A stretch of DNA of 30,493 nucleotides from an uncultured Muribaculaceae bacterium (GCA_910584665.1 CAJUBL010000038.1:1-30493); one strand, 5' to 3'. Shown: positions 1 through 10,301, counted from the stretch's first letter. Notes: generated by a model not told the origin, from the sequence alone. Made by a program: numbers and translations.

Positions 1-96
1 CTCTATATTACATGTTTTTTCTCGATAACAATGCATAAACGATACAATCGGCGTCTTTACGAATGCCTGTGATTATATTATAGTGGGAGGACGATG
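1..96. other. Left-edge sequence without a recognised feature
   Basis: AT-rich sequence downstream of the DUF1573 gene. I see no ORF, no strong hairpin with a U-run and no tRNA. The operon may continue or end just outside the window. Confidence 0.4.
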
Positions 97-537
97 TTAT
101 TTTATTCTGCCTTTTACGAAAAGGATATGTGACTTTTTGGCATCGTTGGCACTCAAACGCATTCCTTTGACAAATTCTCCCCTACTCCGGGTCCGACCGT
201 CAAAACGTACCTCTATCGAGGCTGTGTCGCCCGGAGCTATCGGATGATGCGGATACTTCGGGACCGTACATCCGCATTCCGCAAACACCCGCCATATCAC
301 CAGCGGAGCATCTCCGGTGTTCCGTATCCTGATCCTGCCGGTCTGCACTTTCGTACCTCTGAACGGACCGAAGTCGAGCGTTGTCCCTTCAGGAAAACTC
401 ATTACCGGCCCTGTACTGACAGTAACCGAGTCTGCCGAGAGAGTATCGCCGGCTTCAGGTACGACAGCATCAGCAAAAAAACCGCCGGACATCATAATCA
501 TGATTCCGGCGAGAAATCTTATGGATCCACTTATCAT
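97..537 (-). CDS. DUF1573-domain exported protein
   Basis: This 146-aa protein closes the fimbrial gene run. Residues 1-24 are a hydrophobic signal sequence. Residues from about 45 to the end form a single Ig-like DUF1573 domain: there is an NTGDAPLVI motif, then ECGCT with the paired cysteines typical of the family, then a PIAPGD turn and an FVKGMRLSAN strand. DUF1573 proteins are common in Bacteroidetes as short exported or periplasmic proteins, but their role is unknown. The start ATG overlaps the stop of the preceding adhesin gene by 4 bp (ATGA at 534-537), which implies translational coupling and a shared transcript. A helper or periplasmic role for the adhesin is inference from position only. 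I see no clear terminator in the 96 bases beyond its stop. Confidence 0.85.
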   Translation of the reverse strand: MISGSIRFLAGIMIMMSGGFFADAVVPEAGDTLSADSVTVSTGPVMSFPEGTTLDFGPFRGTKVQTGRIRIRNTGDAPLVIWRVFAECGCTVPKYPHHPIAPGDTASIEVRFDGRTRSRGEFVKGMRLSANDAKKSHILFVKGRIK

Positions 538-3500
538 CTGACTATGAACTTACGTGTTACCGATCCATTAGTGTCTGAAGCCACGACTATATATATTCCG
601 GGATCAAGTGTAAAATCAAGCACCGGTCCGTCAGCGGAATGCGAACATATGCAACGGCCCATGGTGTCATAGGCGGCAGCCTCTATATGCTCCACCGCCG
701 CAGTCGAAGCTACGGTGACCGTACGTTCGGACAGGCTGACATTCAGATCAGAATCGGTGACCGGCAGTCCTCTCATAAGGAACAGGCGACCGCGCACATC
801 ACCTTCCACCTCCACTTCCAGACCCTCGCGGAGAGGCGTGAGGCTACCGTCGTCAGTGTCAAGCAGACTGAGATCGTACAGATTGTCAACACCTTCAAAA
901 CGCAGAGTATACCGGCCTTCACCGTCGGCCATGCGCACACCTATCTCCGTTCCGGCGGCATCGGGCGTGATGTTAACACTTGAAGCCACATCGCCGGCCA
1001 TTGTATATACACGCACCGGCAGACGGAGCGAACTGTCAAAGATAGCGGCGGCATCCTCAGAGGCGCAATATCCTGCCGATGCGTCTGACGATATCGCTAT
1101 AAGAGCCTCAGACAACACATTGTTCCCGTCATCAACGGCACTCACTGTGAAAGATGTGTTACCGGCACTCCTGCTTCCAGGCTTCCTGAGGGGACCACGC
1201 TCATTATAGCGTACGGCGCACATATCAGCCGTATACCTCAGACGCAGGTCACCGCCGGCGGCCAGCGGATTGCGTGCCTCGACAAAGAAACCCTGCATCG
1301 GTGCAACATACCGCGCGTCGGCGGCATTGCTCACAAGCGCCCCCGAGATCTCATCCATCACCGTTGCAGTCTGGGCATCGGCAGTCAGGAGCCAGTATTT
1401 GGGCTGTATGACATCACTGTTCTCATTAAGGAACGCCACCATATCCATATGGCACATGAACGGATTGCCGACCATGAAATAAAGATTTCCCTCACGATAG
1501 CCCGACAGCACGATATCCCCGTCGACCTCATTCAGGCGTCCGGCCTTTTCATCGCGCACGTCAGTACGTGTGCCTACATTCGCGTCATCGTCACTGTAGT
1601 AGTCATACCACAGGTCGTCTTTCGGCAGACGCATCAGAGCTCTGCCGCCCTCGGCGACAGCCACCGAAGAGCCATCGATCTTTATCGAGAATCCGGTGCC
1701 GGCATCATATTTCTCACTGACCTCATTATATACACCGCTCCATGTCGTCTCCACAAACGCATCGGTCTTAGGATCATCGCCCGATACGCCAGGGACCTCA
1801 TGTACCCATGCAAATGCCCTGTTCCACGAGCGCTGGAACACGGCCGGAGAGAAGCGGTCGTAATGATCACGCTCAAAAGTCACGGGCATGAACAGCTCAG
1901 ATTCCTGACGTGCCGTACCCGTAGGCATATACATATCTCCGGCCACAATGTCCTTCAGCGGAGAAGCCAGCACATACCAGCGCGACGGTGCCAGTTCCAC
2001 GTCCACATGGGCACGGCTGTATCTCAGCTCATGCTGTCCGAGCAGTTCTCCCCTGTCACCGAAATGCACCTCATCACACTCGTTGGCCAGCCACGGGCGA
2101 CAGTCAACGGCCGTCGTGCCGTCTTGACTTCTGGCCGCCATGTGATACTGTATGGCATCGGTGGCTCTGAAAGTTGCCCCGTCGGGCTGAGACGACCAGA
2201 CGAAATTCTCCCGCCCTACAGTAATGTTGCGGTCACCGGCATTGAAAAGTTCCGGAGCCACACGATCCTTGCGTATCAGTACCTTGGAAAAATCGAGAGG
2301 GGCGAAACCCCGTACACGTTTATTCGAGCCGTCGCTGATATTGTCACTCAGGTCATGAGTTCCATCGGCACCCTTATAATACAGATCCGCGGCCGACGTG
2401 CGGAACCAGTTAGCATCATCGGCCCAGTTGGTCGAGCCGTTACTGCCCATCCATTTGAGATATTCCGGTACCACCATGACCGTAAACGAATCCTGCCCCT
2501 TGCATACCACATCATTATCTTCCACCCCGGCAGGCAGTGTCGCCGCGGCGAGTTCCTCAAAGTTGTAACGCATGGTGTAGGTGTATCCCTCCTTAAAAAT
2601 GAAGGTATCATAGAATACGATCTGCACAGCATTGTCTGCCGGCACACCATCGGCTTTAGCCAGAAGCGCCACGACCTCACCTACCGGCATAAGTCCCGAA
2701 GCACCGATACCGAGATCACGATACTGCGGATCGTCGGTAGCGGCGAGATATACCAGCGGATCAGCGCCGCGCGTCATCTCGCTTACCGTAGCTGTCGCGG
2801 GCACGATATCACGCACAGGCATCATGAGACGTCCCTCAGGGATATTGTCACCCCACTCGGGAGCGGCACTGACGCCACGCAGCTGGCTCAGTCCTATACG
2901 CAAAGGCACATCATCAAGTCCCTCTGGATAGTCTATTCCCTCGGCGAAACCATGGCTCATCTTAGGCGAGTGATGTTTCACCGCAACCGAGACCTCAGTG
3001 GGCGCCGAGCATACCAGCCACATATCGTCGACGAAGTCAAACGGGACTGCCAGAACATGACAATATGCCATCTCCTGTCCCGGCGGTATGGTAACCGGAG
3101 GGAAAACAAATGACGACGCGTGCAGCCTGAGTTTAGGGGCGATCTCGCCGTTGTCGCCGCCGACGGCAGTGAGAGCCTTCATGAAATCGATACTCTTCTG
3201 AGTCAGTTCACCCTTGGGCTCCACAAGGTCGAGATCTGCCGAGTCGGGATACTCGGTACGCAATATACCGAGCATCTGACGCAGGGTTATGGTATTGCCA
3301 TGCTCGTCATTGTAGCTCTCGGCCAGAAACTCGTCCATAGTACCTGAATACCAGTCGAAATAAGCATTCTCCACAACAATCTCAGGGTCCCTGTCGGGAT
3401 CGGGTGCCGGAGGCTCCACGCCCTCCAGTGCCGGGATAGCCGCCATATCGAGCTGCACCACCGGACTCTGTCCCTCACATACCTCAATCGGCGCTCCCGG

Positions 3501-6500
3501 AGGTATTACCTTGCCGTCAACCTTGATCTGCCCGGCTGTACGGACGCGGAACGTACTTACCTTCGAGCACCTGTCAAGCGGATCAAATTCCTTATAACCG
3601 GGACCGTCAGCAGGTATCAGGCCTGCATACAGCGGTGTGTACAATACGACATAAAACTCCTTGCCGGGCCTGAGCTGTGTACCCTGCGGGCGTGTATTGA
3701 ACGTCAGCCACTTCTCGGTACCGACATACTCCCTGAATGCCACATCCCCCATATCGTCGGAGTGCTCGGCCGAGTCATACTCGGTATGTTTCTCATACCA
3801 GGTGTTGAACCTCAGCATACCGTAAGTCTTAGGTTCCGCACTGTTGCGGTAAGGGAACCGCAGTACAGACTCCTCGAAGGCAGACTGCTTGTTGCCTGTC
3901 TTTTCAAAAGTGATGTCATACACCTCCTTATCCATAAAGGTATAGTATATCTCCATCTCCTCATTATCCTCCCCGCTGTCGGCGGCCGAGATTCCCAGCG
4001 ACTGCATCAGCATCTCGAAAGGAGTCGACACCTTAAGATCGGCCACGCTCATATCATTGCACACCAGATGGGTCTGAGTAGCCTGAACATCGGGAGTTGT
4101 TATATAGACACGAATGTCGTCAATGGCATAATCGGCTCCGCCAGATTTGGTACAGTTGTTGTCAAGCTCAAGCTCATAGTGGTCAATGGCACTGAATATC
4201 TCCGCGTCAAGGTGATTGATCTCGGGAATGAACGAATAGTAGATATTATACCATACCCTGACCTCAGGGACGTATCCCGAGTTGAAAGTGTGTATCGGAA
4301 TGCGCTGATTTCCATGTCTGTCGTCGAGCACCGCCACGAAGTTGAACACCAGATTGGCGTTCTCGCCGCCCGAGAACTCGTTGTACCATCCCGAGACATG
4401 AACCGTCGAACCGGGACAGAAATCATCCAACCGCAGCTTCGCCATTACTCCCGGGTCACTGGCAGCATTGATAAAGAAAAAGTAGCCTTTCTGCCTATGG
4501 TCCGTATCATAATACAGACGGTCATATATATCATAATTTCCGCCGTTGTAGGACACACCCTCCGAACAGTTGACGACATTGTAGTTTGCGAAGTCGAAAT
4601 CGTTGTGGTATCCGAACGTATATGCCACGCTCTTCCATGGCTGCGGGAACTTATAGCGGAACGTAGTACGCGCCGGATTAGGCCTATACAGATAGCTGTC
4701 GGGATCGGCGACATTCTCGGCCGACTCCAGCTCCCTGTACTCGTCATAGTTCACATAGTCACGGAGTTCACCGAGATACTGCAGATTGCCGGGACGGCGG
4801 CTCTCATAGGCCGGGTCGGTCATCAGCGTGGACTCTGATACCACCGAGGCATTGGCCGTTCCGAGGAACGATATATGCATCTCCTGCACCCACAGCTCGG
4901 CGCCTGAACCGTCGGGGATAATTATACGGTGGTTGTTGATATCCTTAGCTATGAGCCTCACAATGTAAGTCTTGCCGGCGACCGCATTGGCTGAATCGCA
5001 ACGCAGCATGCGGTAATATTTGCCTCCGCCGCCACAGGCGTAATAGGTATCACCGTCGATCACACGTGTACCGTACCCGTCAAATTCGGCATAGGGATAG
5101 AACATCGAGTTGTCGCTGCTTATCAGTTTTCCTTTCTCATCATAGACCTCGACATCCATAGAGCATATGCGGCGGTAGTCGGTACCGTCGGCATTGGCCT
5201 TGTAATACCATTTGGACCGCGTGGAAGACTCCACCGGTACGGGAGAGTCGAAACGTATCTGGAAATCCTTTCCGGCAGGCGCGCTGACATACCGTACGGT
5301 TTTCGCGATGTACGCACGGTTCTTCTCAAGTGTCGACATATTCTCGTCGGCAAACGTCTTGCCGTCACGTATACGGAATATATGACGCGAGTGTATGGCA
5401 GGCTCTACAAGCCGGTTGGCGTCATAATCAAAGTTTGCGGGATTGAATACCTGTGCTATATCGCAGGCAAAGACAAACTCATCGCGTCCGTCAGGAAAGC
5501 GGAGAGTCTGCAGCTGTCCCTCGGCCGAGTATACGTCACGCGGCTTGAAAAATGTGGCGATCAGCGACGACCGTCTGAAAGACTCCCGTGTTGACAGAAG
5601 GTCCCGGTATGTCAGATCCTGACTATACACATTATTCCATTCACCCACATACCACGGATCGCCCAGAGCGGCCGCGAGAGAAGCATTGTCACTGAACGAC
5701 GGTAGGCCGTTGCCCTGACGGCGGCTGTAACAGTTTTCCATCGTACATGTACCCCTTTTGAATATGTTCGTATCCTCGATACCCCAGACAAATGATGAAT
5801 CTGAGGTACCGTCATAACATCGACGTATCACATTTTCAGGATTATCTCCCATCCAGGCCGATATAGCCGCACTCTCACTATAACCTATGAGGTACCCCCA
5901 GAAAGCGCAATCCTCGATTGTCACCGACACACCGGCCGACTTGTTACATCCTAAGATTCCTGAAGCATTGCGTCCCGAACCATGAACCGTATGGTCACCT
6001 ACTATACGCCGCAACACCACCTGTCCGCTCTCGCCATATTCAATGGAGCCTACAACTCCTACAAAATCAGAGCCATATATCCATACACCGGAGTATACTC
6101 TGAAATTATCCAGAACAGCACCGGCACCGACAACTCCGAATATTCCCACGTCCTGTTTTTGCTGAGCCTCATCCAGCGTTCCGAAGAGACAGTTCTGGAA
6201 AGCATATCCGAATCCATTGAAATGTCCGCGGAACGGATTCTGCGATGTGCCGCACGACACCATCTCCAGCTTCCTGTTATCACCATTGATATTTGCGACA
6301 AGATATCCGTTGAGCCGTGTCTCGCCGTTGTTCACACGCGTTGCAAAAGCGTTCCACTCGGCCACGGTCGATATAGGCACCCACCCTACCGGATCAGACA
6401 GACCGACCTTATCGAAAATGAGCCTGTTGGCCGCATCATAGAAAGCCGTGCCGCCGAAGTATCCGTTATTGTCAGTGCGCACCACTCTCGAAGGGTCGAT

Positions 6501-7511
6501 AAGAAAATCGAGACATTCATCGGAACCGCCGGTATAATAGTTATACCAGTGTACATACTGCTCATAATAGTTGGTCGTGACATTGAAGTCGTAATAAGGA
6601 TACAGAGCGACCGCGTCACCGGGGACAGCATACAGGACATGCTCGGTGATATTCGAGGGCTGACGGTTACCCGATCCGGGCCGTATATCAGGGTCATTGT
6701 CAGACGTAAGCCATGAGAGATCGGGCCTGCTGAGCTTGGAACCCTCAGCCTCCTTACGTTCCCAGAAATCAAGATCTTTTGTCCAGCTTCCTCCGTTGTC
6801 GAAATTGCCCTCGGGCAGATAGGACTGCAGAACCGGGACAGAAGCACGGTTGCGGCTGTCGGCCACGCCTACAGTACGTTCGAAAGCCATGTCACCGAAG
6901 TCGCTGTAGTCGCTGACCAGCCTGAAACGGTCAATGCGTGTATCGCTGTAGTTCTCGGTATGTCCAAGACGTATTATGTTGAACTCGGCCATGTTCATGA
7001 AACGGATATGACGTCCGCCGACATCATTGTATGACCTGCTGTTGTTGGCAGTGACCGTGAAACGCAGGTAACGGTAAACGGCCGAGGGGTGTATACGGCT
7101 CGAATATTCCTTTGTACGTACGCCACGGTAAACGAAGAAGGCATAAGCGACATGAGACCAGGACGCGCCGTCAAGGCTACCCTCGATGCGCATTATGGTA
7201 GGATGATTACCTTTATGATTATGGCGGCGCTGTAAGTATACCACCAGGTCCTCGTCGTCGGCAAGAACAAGCGGCGCCCCCAGATCGACCTGCACATAAT
7301 GCTCCTCATCAACCAGTCCCTCATACTCCGAGTGCCAGTAGGTCTCACTATTACCGTCAATGAGTGCCGGCAGACCCTGACCGTCATTCGTGGCCGAAGC
7401 ATTGGACGACAGCTGATCGGCCCGGGTTATAAGAAACTCGCGTGCAGATACAGGCATCACGGCGGCGATAGCGGCAATACCTGCCAGTATACAGGAATAA
7501 ATCTTTCTCAT
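534..7511 (-). CDS. Giant secreted adhesin: discoidin domain, beta-helix-like repeats and T9SS tail; candidate fimbrial tip
   Basis: A 2325-aa protein with a signal peptide (residues 1-23, cleavage near VSA-R). Residues about 28-182 resemble an F5/8 type C (discoidin) carbohydrate-binding domain: a DGNSETYWHS loop, a YVQVDLG strand and a closing RYLRFTV strand. Residues about 375-600 are Gly/Val-rich GLUG- or beta-helix-like strands (VGIFGVVGAG, FVGVVGSI, ASGILGCN, each followed by a conserved Cys strand). The middle is a series of beta-sandwich segments without recognisable catalysis, including a VCEGQSP motif and a W-x-NW motif (SNGSTNWADDANW) often seen in large Bacteroidetes surface proteins. 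The last ~75 residues (AYDTMGR...LDPGIYIV...RKFIVR) match the type A T9SS sorting tail. It overlaps both flanking genes by 4 bp. By analogy with Porphyromonas gingivalis Mfa5, a large T9SS-dependent tip component, this is a candidate tip adhesin. That role is inference. Confidence 0.82.
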   Translation of the reverse strand: MRKIYSCILAGIAAIAAVMPVSAREFLITRADQLSSNASATNDGQGLPALIDGNSETYWHSEYEGLVDEEHYVQVDLGAPLVLADDEDLVVYLQRRHNHKGNHPTIMRIEGSLDGASWSHVAYAFFVYRGVRTKEYSSRIHPSAVYRYLRFTVTANNSRSYNDVGGRHIRFMNMAEFNIIRLGHTENYSDTRIDRFRLVSDYSDFGDMAFERTVGVADSRNRASVPVLQSYLPEGNFDNGGSWTKDLDFWERKEAEGSKLSRPDLSWLTSDNDPDIRPGSGNRQPSNITEHVLYAVPGDAVALYPYYDFNVTTNYYEQYVHWYNYYTGGSDECLDFLIDPSRVVRTDNNGYFGGTAFYDAANRLIFDKVGLSDPVGWVPISTVAEWNAFATRVNNGETRLNGYLVANINGDNRKLEMVSCGTSQNPFRGHFNGFGYAFQNCLFGTLDEAQQKQDVGIFGVVGAGAVLDNFRVYSGVWIYGSDFVGVVGSIEYGESGQVVLRRIVGDHTVHGSGRNASGILGCNKSAGVSVTIEDCAFWGYLIGYSESAAISAWMGDNPENVIRRCYDGTSDSSFVWGIEDTNIFKRGTCTMENCYSRRQGNGLPSFSDNASLAAALGDPWYVGEWNNVYSQDLTYRDLLSTRESFRRSSLIATFFKPRDVYSAEGQLQTLRFPDGRDEFVFACDIAQVFNPANFDYDANRLVEPAIHSRHIFRIRDGKTFADENMSTLEKNRAYIAKTVRYVSAPAGKDFQIRFDSPVPVESSTRSKWYYKANADGTDYRRICSMDVEVYDEKGKLISSDNSMFYPYAEFDGYGTRVIDGDTYYACGGGGKYYRMLRCDSANAVAGKTYIVRLIAKDINNHRIIIPDGSGAELWVQEMHISFLGTANASVVSESTLMTDPAYESRRPGNLQYLGELRDYVNYDEYRELESAENVADPDSYLYRPNPARTTFRYKFPQPWKSVAYTFGYHNDFDFANYNVVNCSEGVSYNGGNYDIYDRLYYDTDHRQKGYFFFINAASDPGVMAKLRLDDFCPGSTVHVSGWYNEFSGGENANLVFNFVAVLDDRHGNQRIPIHTFNSGYVPEVRVWYNIYYSFIPEINHLDAEIFSAIDHYELELDNNCTKSGGADYAIDDIRVYITTPDVQATQTHLVCNDMSVADLKVSTPFEMLMQSLGISAADSGEDNEEMEIYYTFMDKEVYDITFEKTGNKQSAFEESVLRFPYRNSAEPKTYGMLRFNTWYEKHTEYDSAEHSDDMGDVAFREYVGTEKWLTFNTRPQGTQLRPGKEFYVVLYTPLYAGLIPADGPGYKEFDPLDRCSKVSTFRVRTAGQIKVDGKVIPPGAPIEVCEGQSPVVQLDMAAIPALEGVEPPAPDPDRDPEIVVENAYFDWYSGTMDEFLAESYNDEHGNTITLRQMLGILRTEYPDSADLDLVEPKGELTQKSIDFMKALTAVGGDNGEIAPKLRLHASSFVFPPVTIPPGQEMAYCHVLAVPFDFVDDMWLVCSAPTEVSVAVKHHSPKMSHGFAEGIDYPEGLDDVPLRIGLSQLRGVSAAPEWGDNIPEGRLMMPVRDIVPATATVSEMTRGADPLVYLAATDDPQYRDLGIGASGLMPVGEVVALLAKADGVPADNAVQIVFYDTFIFKEGYTYTMRYNFEELAAATLPAGVEDNDVVCKGQDSFTVMVVPEYLKWMGSNGSTNWADDANWFRTSAADLYYKGADGTHDLSDNISDGSNKRVRGFAPLDFSKVLIRKDRVAPELFNAGDRNITVGRENFVWSSQPDGATFRATDAIQYHMAARSQDGTTAVDCRPWLANECDEVHFGDRGELLGQHELRYSRAHVDVELAPSRWYVLASPLKDIVAGDMYMPTGTARQESELFMPVTFERDHYDRFSPAVFQRSWNRAFAWVHEVPGVSGDDPKTDAFVETTWSGVYNEVSEKYDAGTGFSIKIDGSSVAVAEGGRALMRLPKDDLWYDYYSDDDANVGTRTDVRDEKAGRLNEVDGDIVLSGYREGNLYFMVGNPFMCHMDMVAFLNENSDVIQPKYWLLTADAQTATVMDEISGALVSNAADARYVAPMQGFFVEARNPLAAGGDLRLRYTADMCAVRYNERGPLRKPGSRSAGNTSFTVSAVDDGNNVLSEALIAISSDASAGYCASEDAAAIFDSSLRLPVRVYTMAGDVASSVNITPDAAGTEIGVRMADGEGRYTLRFEGVDNLYDLSLLDTDDGSLTPLREGLEVEVEGDVRGRLFLMRGLPVTDSDLNVSLSERTVTVASTAAVEHIEAAAYDTMGRCICSHSADGPVLDFTLDPGIYIVVASDTNGSVTRKFIVR

Positions 7512-8818
7512 AGTTTTTCCCGGATGATATAAAACTTACGTCTGAAAACATGGTCGAGACCGGCCTCCCTGACGCGTACGGTCATCTCGATCCCGGCCCG
7601 CCCCACACGTGGAGAGCCGTCACTGTTGGCCCGGTCGGTCAGATTTCCCACGATTATACCGTCCTCAAATCTTACAGGGCTGACGATAACACCGTTTCCA
7701 TCATACCTGAGATCTCCGTCAAGAATGCCCTGAGGGTCATCGAGGCTCACCACATCGAACTGCAGGCGGTCGGGACTGAGATAGTCTCCACCGGCACCTT
7801 TTTTTACGAGCGGAGACAGCATGAAACGGCCTGCCGAACCGAACTTTATGTAATATTCATAGTTTTTCACCTCAATGAGCACAGCCGGATATCCACCGAT
7901 GGGAGGCGCGAACCGGCAGTCAAAGATCAGTGACCAGTCAAGGAAACTGACCGGGACCTGTATATAATCGTTCCTGCTGATCCATGTCAGATCCTCAGTC
8001 AGGGCGAAAAGTTCCTCGCCGGGCTGTCCGTCGCGTCTGATCTGTACCGAAAAATGGAACTTGTCGGTAGGATGCTCACCGCTCACCGTCTCGCGCACAT
8101 AGAAGTGCCTGCGGGCGGCCGCCACCGCACCCTGAGGGACATAGGCCGGCTCACCGAAAGTGTACTGACGAGACTCTCCCCGACTGCACTCAAGAATGGA
8201 GGGGATACCGGGCACCCCCACGGGCAACATGTATACCGGACCGCTCATAACCGGTCCGAAAGTGACTCCGAGTACTTCGATATCGGAGGCCGACATGTTG
8301 GAAAATTCGAATTCGATCTTTCCCATCATCCTGACAACCTCAATGTCAAAGGATTCCTGTGCACGTCCTGTGATCCTTATACCCTTAAGGCTGCCAGACA
8401 TGGGAATCCTGTAGCCCGGATCCTCAACGGCAGGCATCGTCACGGAACGGCTGTCGAAGCCGGCAGGGAGCGTTCCTCCAACTTCGAATGCCGAGCCCCC
8501 GATACCCAGAGCCGACGCAAGCTCCTCACGGCTTATATTGGCAAAACCGTAGGCATCGTATGTACCGGCGTTGACATCAATAGCGAAATCCTTGTGGTCC
8601 ACCCCACCCTCGGTGCCCGAGGCGACGGCCGCCACACGGCCATTCTGAGAAAGGATCACCCACCAGTCATGTATCAGCTCGTTGTCCACGGCATCCTGCT
8701 GTGAGCGCCCGCTCATGGAGAAAGCCGCCCTGGACCTTACGGTCTCAGGCTCGCTGTCACTGCAGGAACAGAGTGACAGAGCGCCCAGCATAAATATTAC
8801 AGTATATTTCAGTTTCAT
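7508..8818 (-). CDS. Fimbrillin-like lipoprotein (Mfa/FimA superfamily accessory subunit)
   Basis: A 436-aa protein with a lipoprotein signal; the lipobox LCSC places the lipidated cysteine at residue 19. The first domain has the fimbrillin/anchor hallmarks: an early DNELIHDWWVIL strand, a GTYDAYGFANIS segment where this family usually has the 'YYVYAVAN' strand, and a conserved VRMMGKIEFEFSN segment, which in Mfa2/FimB-type proteins reads 'R..AKV'. The C-terminal ~130 residues form a second beta domain. The gene overlaps the downstream adhesin by 4 bp (ATGA) and starts 4 nt after the upstream stop, so it belongs to the same transcript. The role is probably an accessory or adaptor subunit that seats the large adhesin, inferred from position. 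It could also be an outer-membrane anchor. Confidence 0.75.
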   Translation of the reverse strand: MKLKYTVIFMLGALSLCSCSDSEPETVRSRAAFSMSGRSQQDAVDNELIHDWWVILSQNGRVAAVASGTEGGVDHKDFAIDVNAGTYDAYGFANISREELASALGIGGSAFEVGGTLPAGFDSRSVTMPAVEDPGYRIPMSGSLKGIRITGRAQESFDIEVVRMMGKIEFEFSNMSASDIEVLGVTFGPVMSGPVYMLPVGVPGIPSILECSRGESRQYTFGEPAYVPQGAVAAARRHFYVRETVSGEHPTDKFHFSVQIRRDGQPGEELFALTEDLTWISRNDYIQVPVSFLDWSLIFDCRFAPPIGGYPAVLIEVKNYEYYIKFGSAGRFMLSPLVKKGAGGDYLSPDRLQFDVVSLDDPQGILDGDLRYDGNGVIVSPVRFEDGIIVGNLTDRANSDGSPRVGRAGIEMTVRVREAGLDHVFRRKFYIIREKL

Positions 8819-8822
8819 AGAC

Positions 8823-10301
8823 TTACATTATTATTTCATTGAGCCGTCTGAAATTCCACCGGCGCACGTATATCCGGGCCAGATGTTCCTCGGGATTCTC
8901 CACATCGATATAGGGCGTTCCCGGTCCGCGGAAACTCAGCGCCACACGATATATGTGATTGCGCACAGTAGCAAATTCCATAGGGTATATCACATCGGCC
9001 GAAGTGTTCTCGAGACGATGCCGCAACCATATGCAGTACCAGCACACACCGCCCGGATAATGTACAGGATCAAGATAACCCGGATTAGAGGCTACAAATC
9101 CGGCAGCCTCATCCCCGCTTGCAAAGTACAGGGTGTGGCTCTCGTCGAAACCGGCACGACACACGCGCCAGAAATCATGTCCCTCCTCCATTCCATCCGG
9201 AACAAAGACAGCACGCAGCAACAGTCCCGTTACGTGTGAGGCATCGGCCTCTGAGACGCTGCAGGTGTTCTCGCCGGCATATGCAACGGTCATGGCGACC
9301 GAATGTTCTCCCTGTGTAGTCTGGCGCAGACGCCGGTCAGCAAGAAGATTTCCGACAGAGCCTGAGACAGGCAACGCGGTCTCAGACAAAGAACGGGCCG
9401 CCGTAGCGCCATACCACAGGTCAGGGTCATCAGACTCACCACCCTTCAGCGCGGTAGTCGGTTCTATCACATAGTTGGAAGGAAGTCCGTCATCGCCAAG
9501 CAGTTCATCGCCGCAGACCGTACCTACGGAAAGGTCATCGAGTCCGAAACTCAGATGCTTAAGCACATATGCAGGACGGCTCATGACGTTTAGCGGCACC
9601 ACATCGGTAAGACAGATCTCACCGTTGCCGGCGGAAGCCGTATATCGCAGACGCGTACCGTCGATATTGGACGTATCGAACCACAGATCAAGCCTGGCGG
9701 CAAGACGTTCCACCGACACCTCGGCGGCAAACGGATTTTCCCTGCGCCCCACAGGCACGTCTGTATCGTGTCCCGGATCGGTGACAACGCCGTCGTCCTT
9801 TCGGCAGGACGACATGGCAAACATATCATAGTCGGCAAGCGACGGCCGGTATCGCCATGCTGTCGCAGTGGCCTCACGCAATGAACGCATATCCCTGATA
9901 CCGGTCATATCACCCATGTTGACAAGCACCATCATACGGTCACCGGCCTCAGGCGAGAAGCTGTCGATACCGACAAGATAGTTCACCGATCCGTCGGGTG
10001 ATGTATAATCCGGCCTGCGGTTCACATAACATCCTCCGTAAAAGTCCACGTCATCATCAGGACCTGAGTATCCGCTCTCATCCTTATAGAACAACAGCGT
10101 GAGATCATATATACTGTTCTCATTACGTACCCCATCCTCGTAGCCATAGCCATTGGCCACAGCGGCACGTCCTGCCGCCGATTCAACACCTATATTTATA
10201 CGGACAAATGTATCGCGGCCTTCACTGACCACAGGACCGTCGACGTCGCCGGAACATGACACAGCCACAAGTCCCGACAACACTACCGGTATAAGATACA
10301 A
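8823..10301 (-). CDS. Downstream half as a separate fimbrillin-like lipoprotein (alternative reading)
   Basis: If the joined ORF is split, the second protein could begin at a TTG codon at 10301, giving about 492 aa. That start gives a clean lipoprotein signal (YLIPVVLSGLVAVSC) and a mature part that begins like a fimbrillin precursor: a short acidic linker, a TFVRINIGVES strand, an Arg near the end of the propeptide-like part, then NENSIYDLTLLFYKD. Later strands include MMVLVNMGD, VERLAARLDLWFDTS and a C-terminal VRNHIYRVAL...IYVRRW strand. There is no in-frame ATG between the G8 tract and the signal peptide. The start codon is therefore uncertain: TTG, an upstream GTG, or read-through from the first half. 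Confidence 0.5.
   Translation of the reverse strand: MYLIPVVLSGLVAVSCSGDVDGPVVSEGRDTFVRINIGVESAAGRAAVANGYGYEDGVRNENSIYDLTLLFYKDESGYSGPDDDVDFYGGCYVNRRPDYTSPDGSVNYLVGIDSFSPEAGDRMMVLVNMGDMTGIRDMRSLREATATAWRYRPSLADYDMFAMSSCRKDDGVVTDPGHDTDVPVGRRENPFAAEVSVERLAARLDLWFDTSNIDGTRLRYTASAGNGEICLTDVVPLNVMSRPAYVLKHLSFGLDDLSVGTVCGDELLGDDGLPSNYVIEPTTALKGGESDDPDLWYGATAARSLSETALPVSGSVGNLLADRRLRQTTQGEHSVAMTVAYAGENTCSVSEADASHVTGLLLRAVFVPDGMEEGHDFWRVCRAGFDESHTLYFASGDEAAGFVASNPGYLDPVHYPGGVCWYCIWLRHRLENTSADVIYPMEFATVRNHIYRVALSFRGPGTPYIDVENPEEHLARIYVRRWNFRRLNEIIM

Noticed and set aside
1449..4838. Plus-strand ORFs of 554 and 358 codons opposite the giant adhesin
   Set aside because: Both are shadows of the 2325-aa coding frame, which has a signal peptide, domains and a sorting tail. 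Neither shadow has a plausible start region or fold.
7799..7807. T run inside the fimbrillin-like lipoprotein gene as a phase switch
   Set aside because: The run is short, encodes ordinary Lys-Lys codons, and sits mid-domain with no alternative downstream signal or designed stop, so nothing sets it apart from chance.
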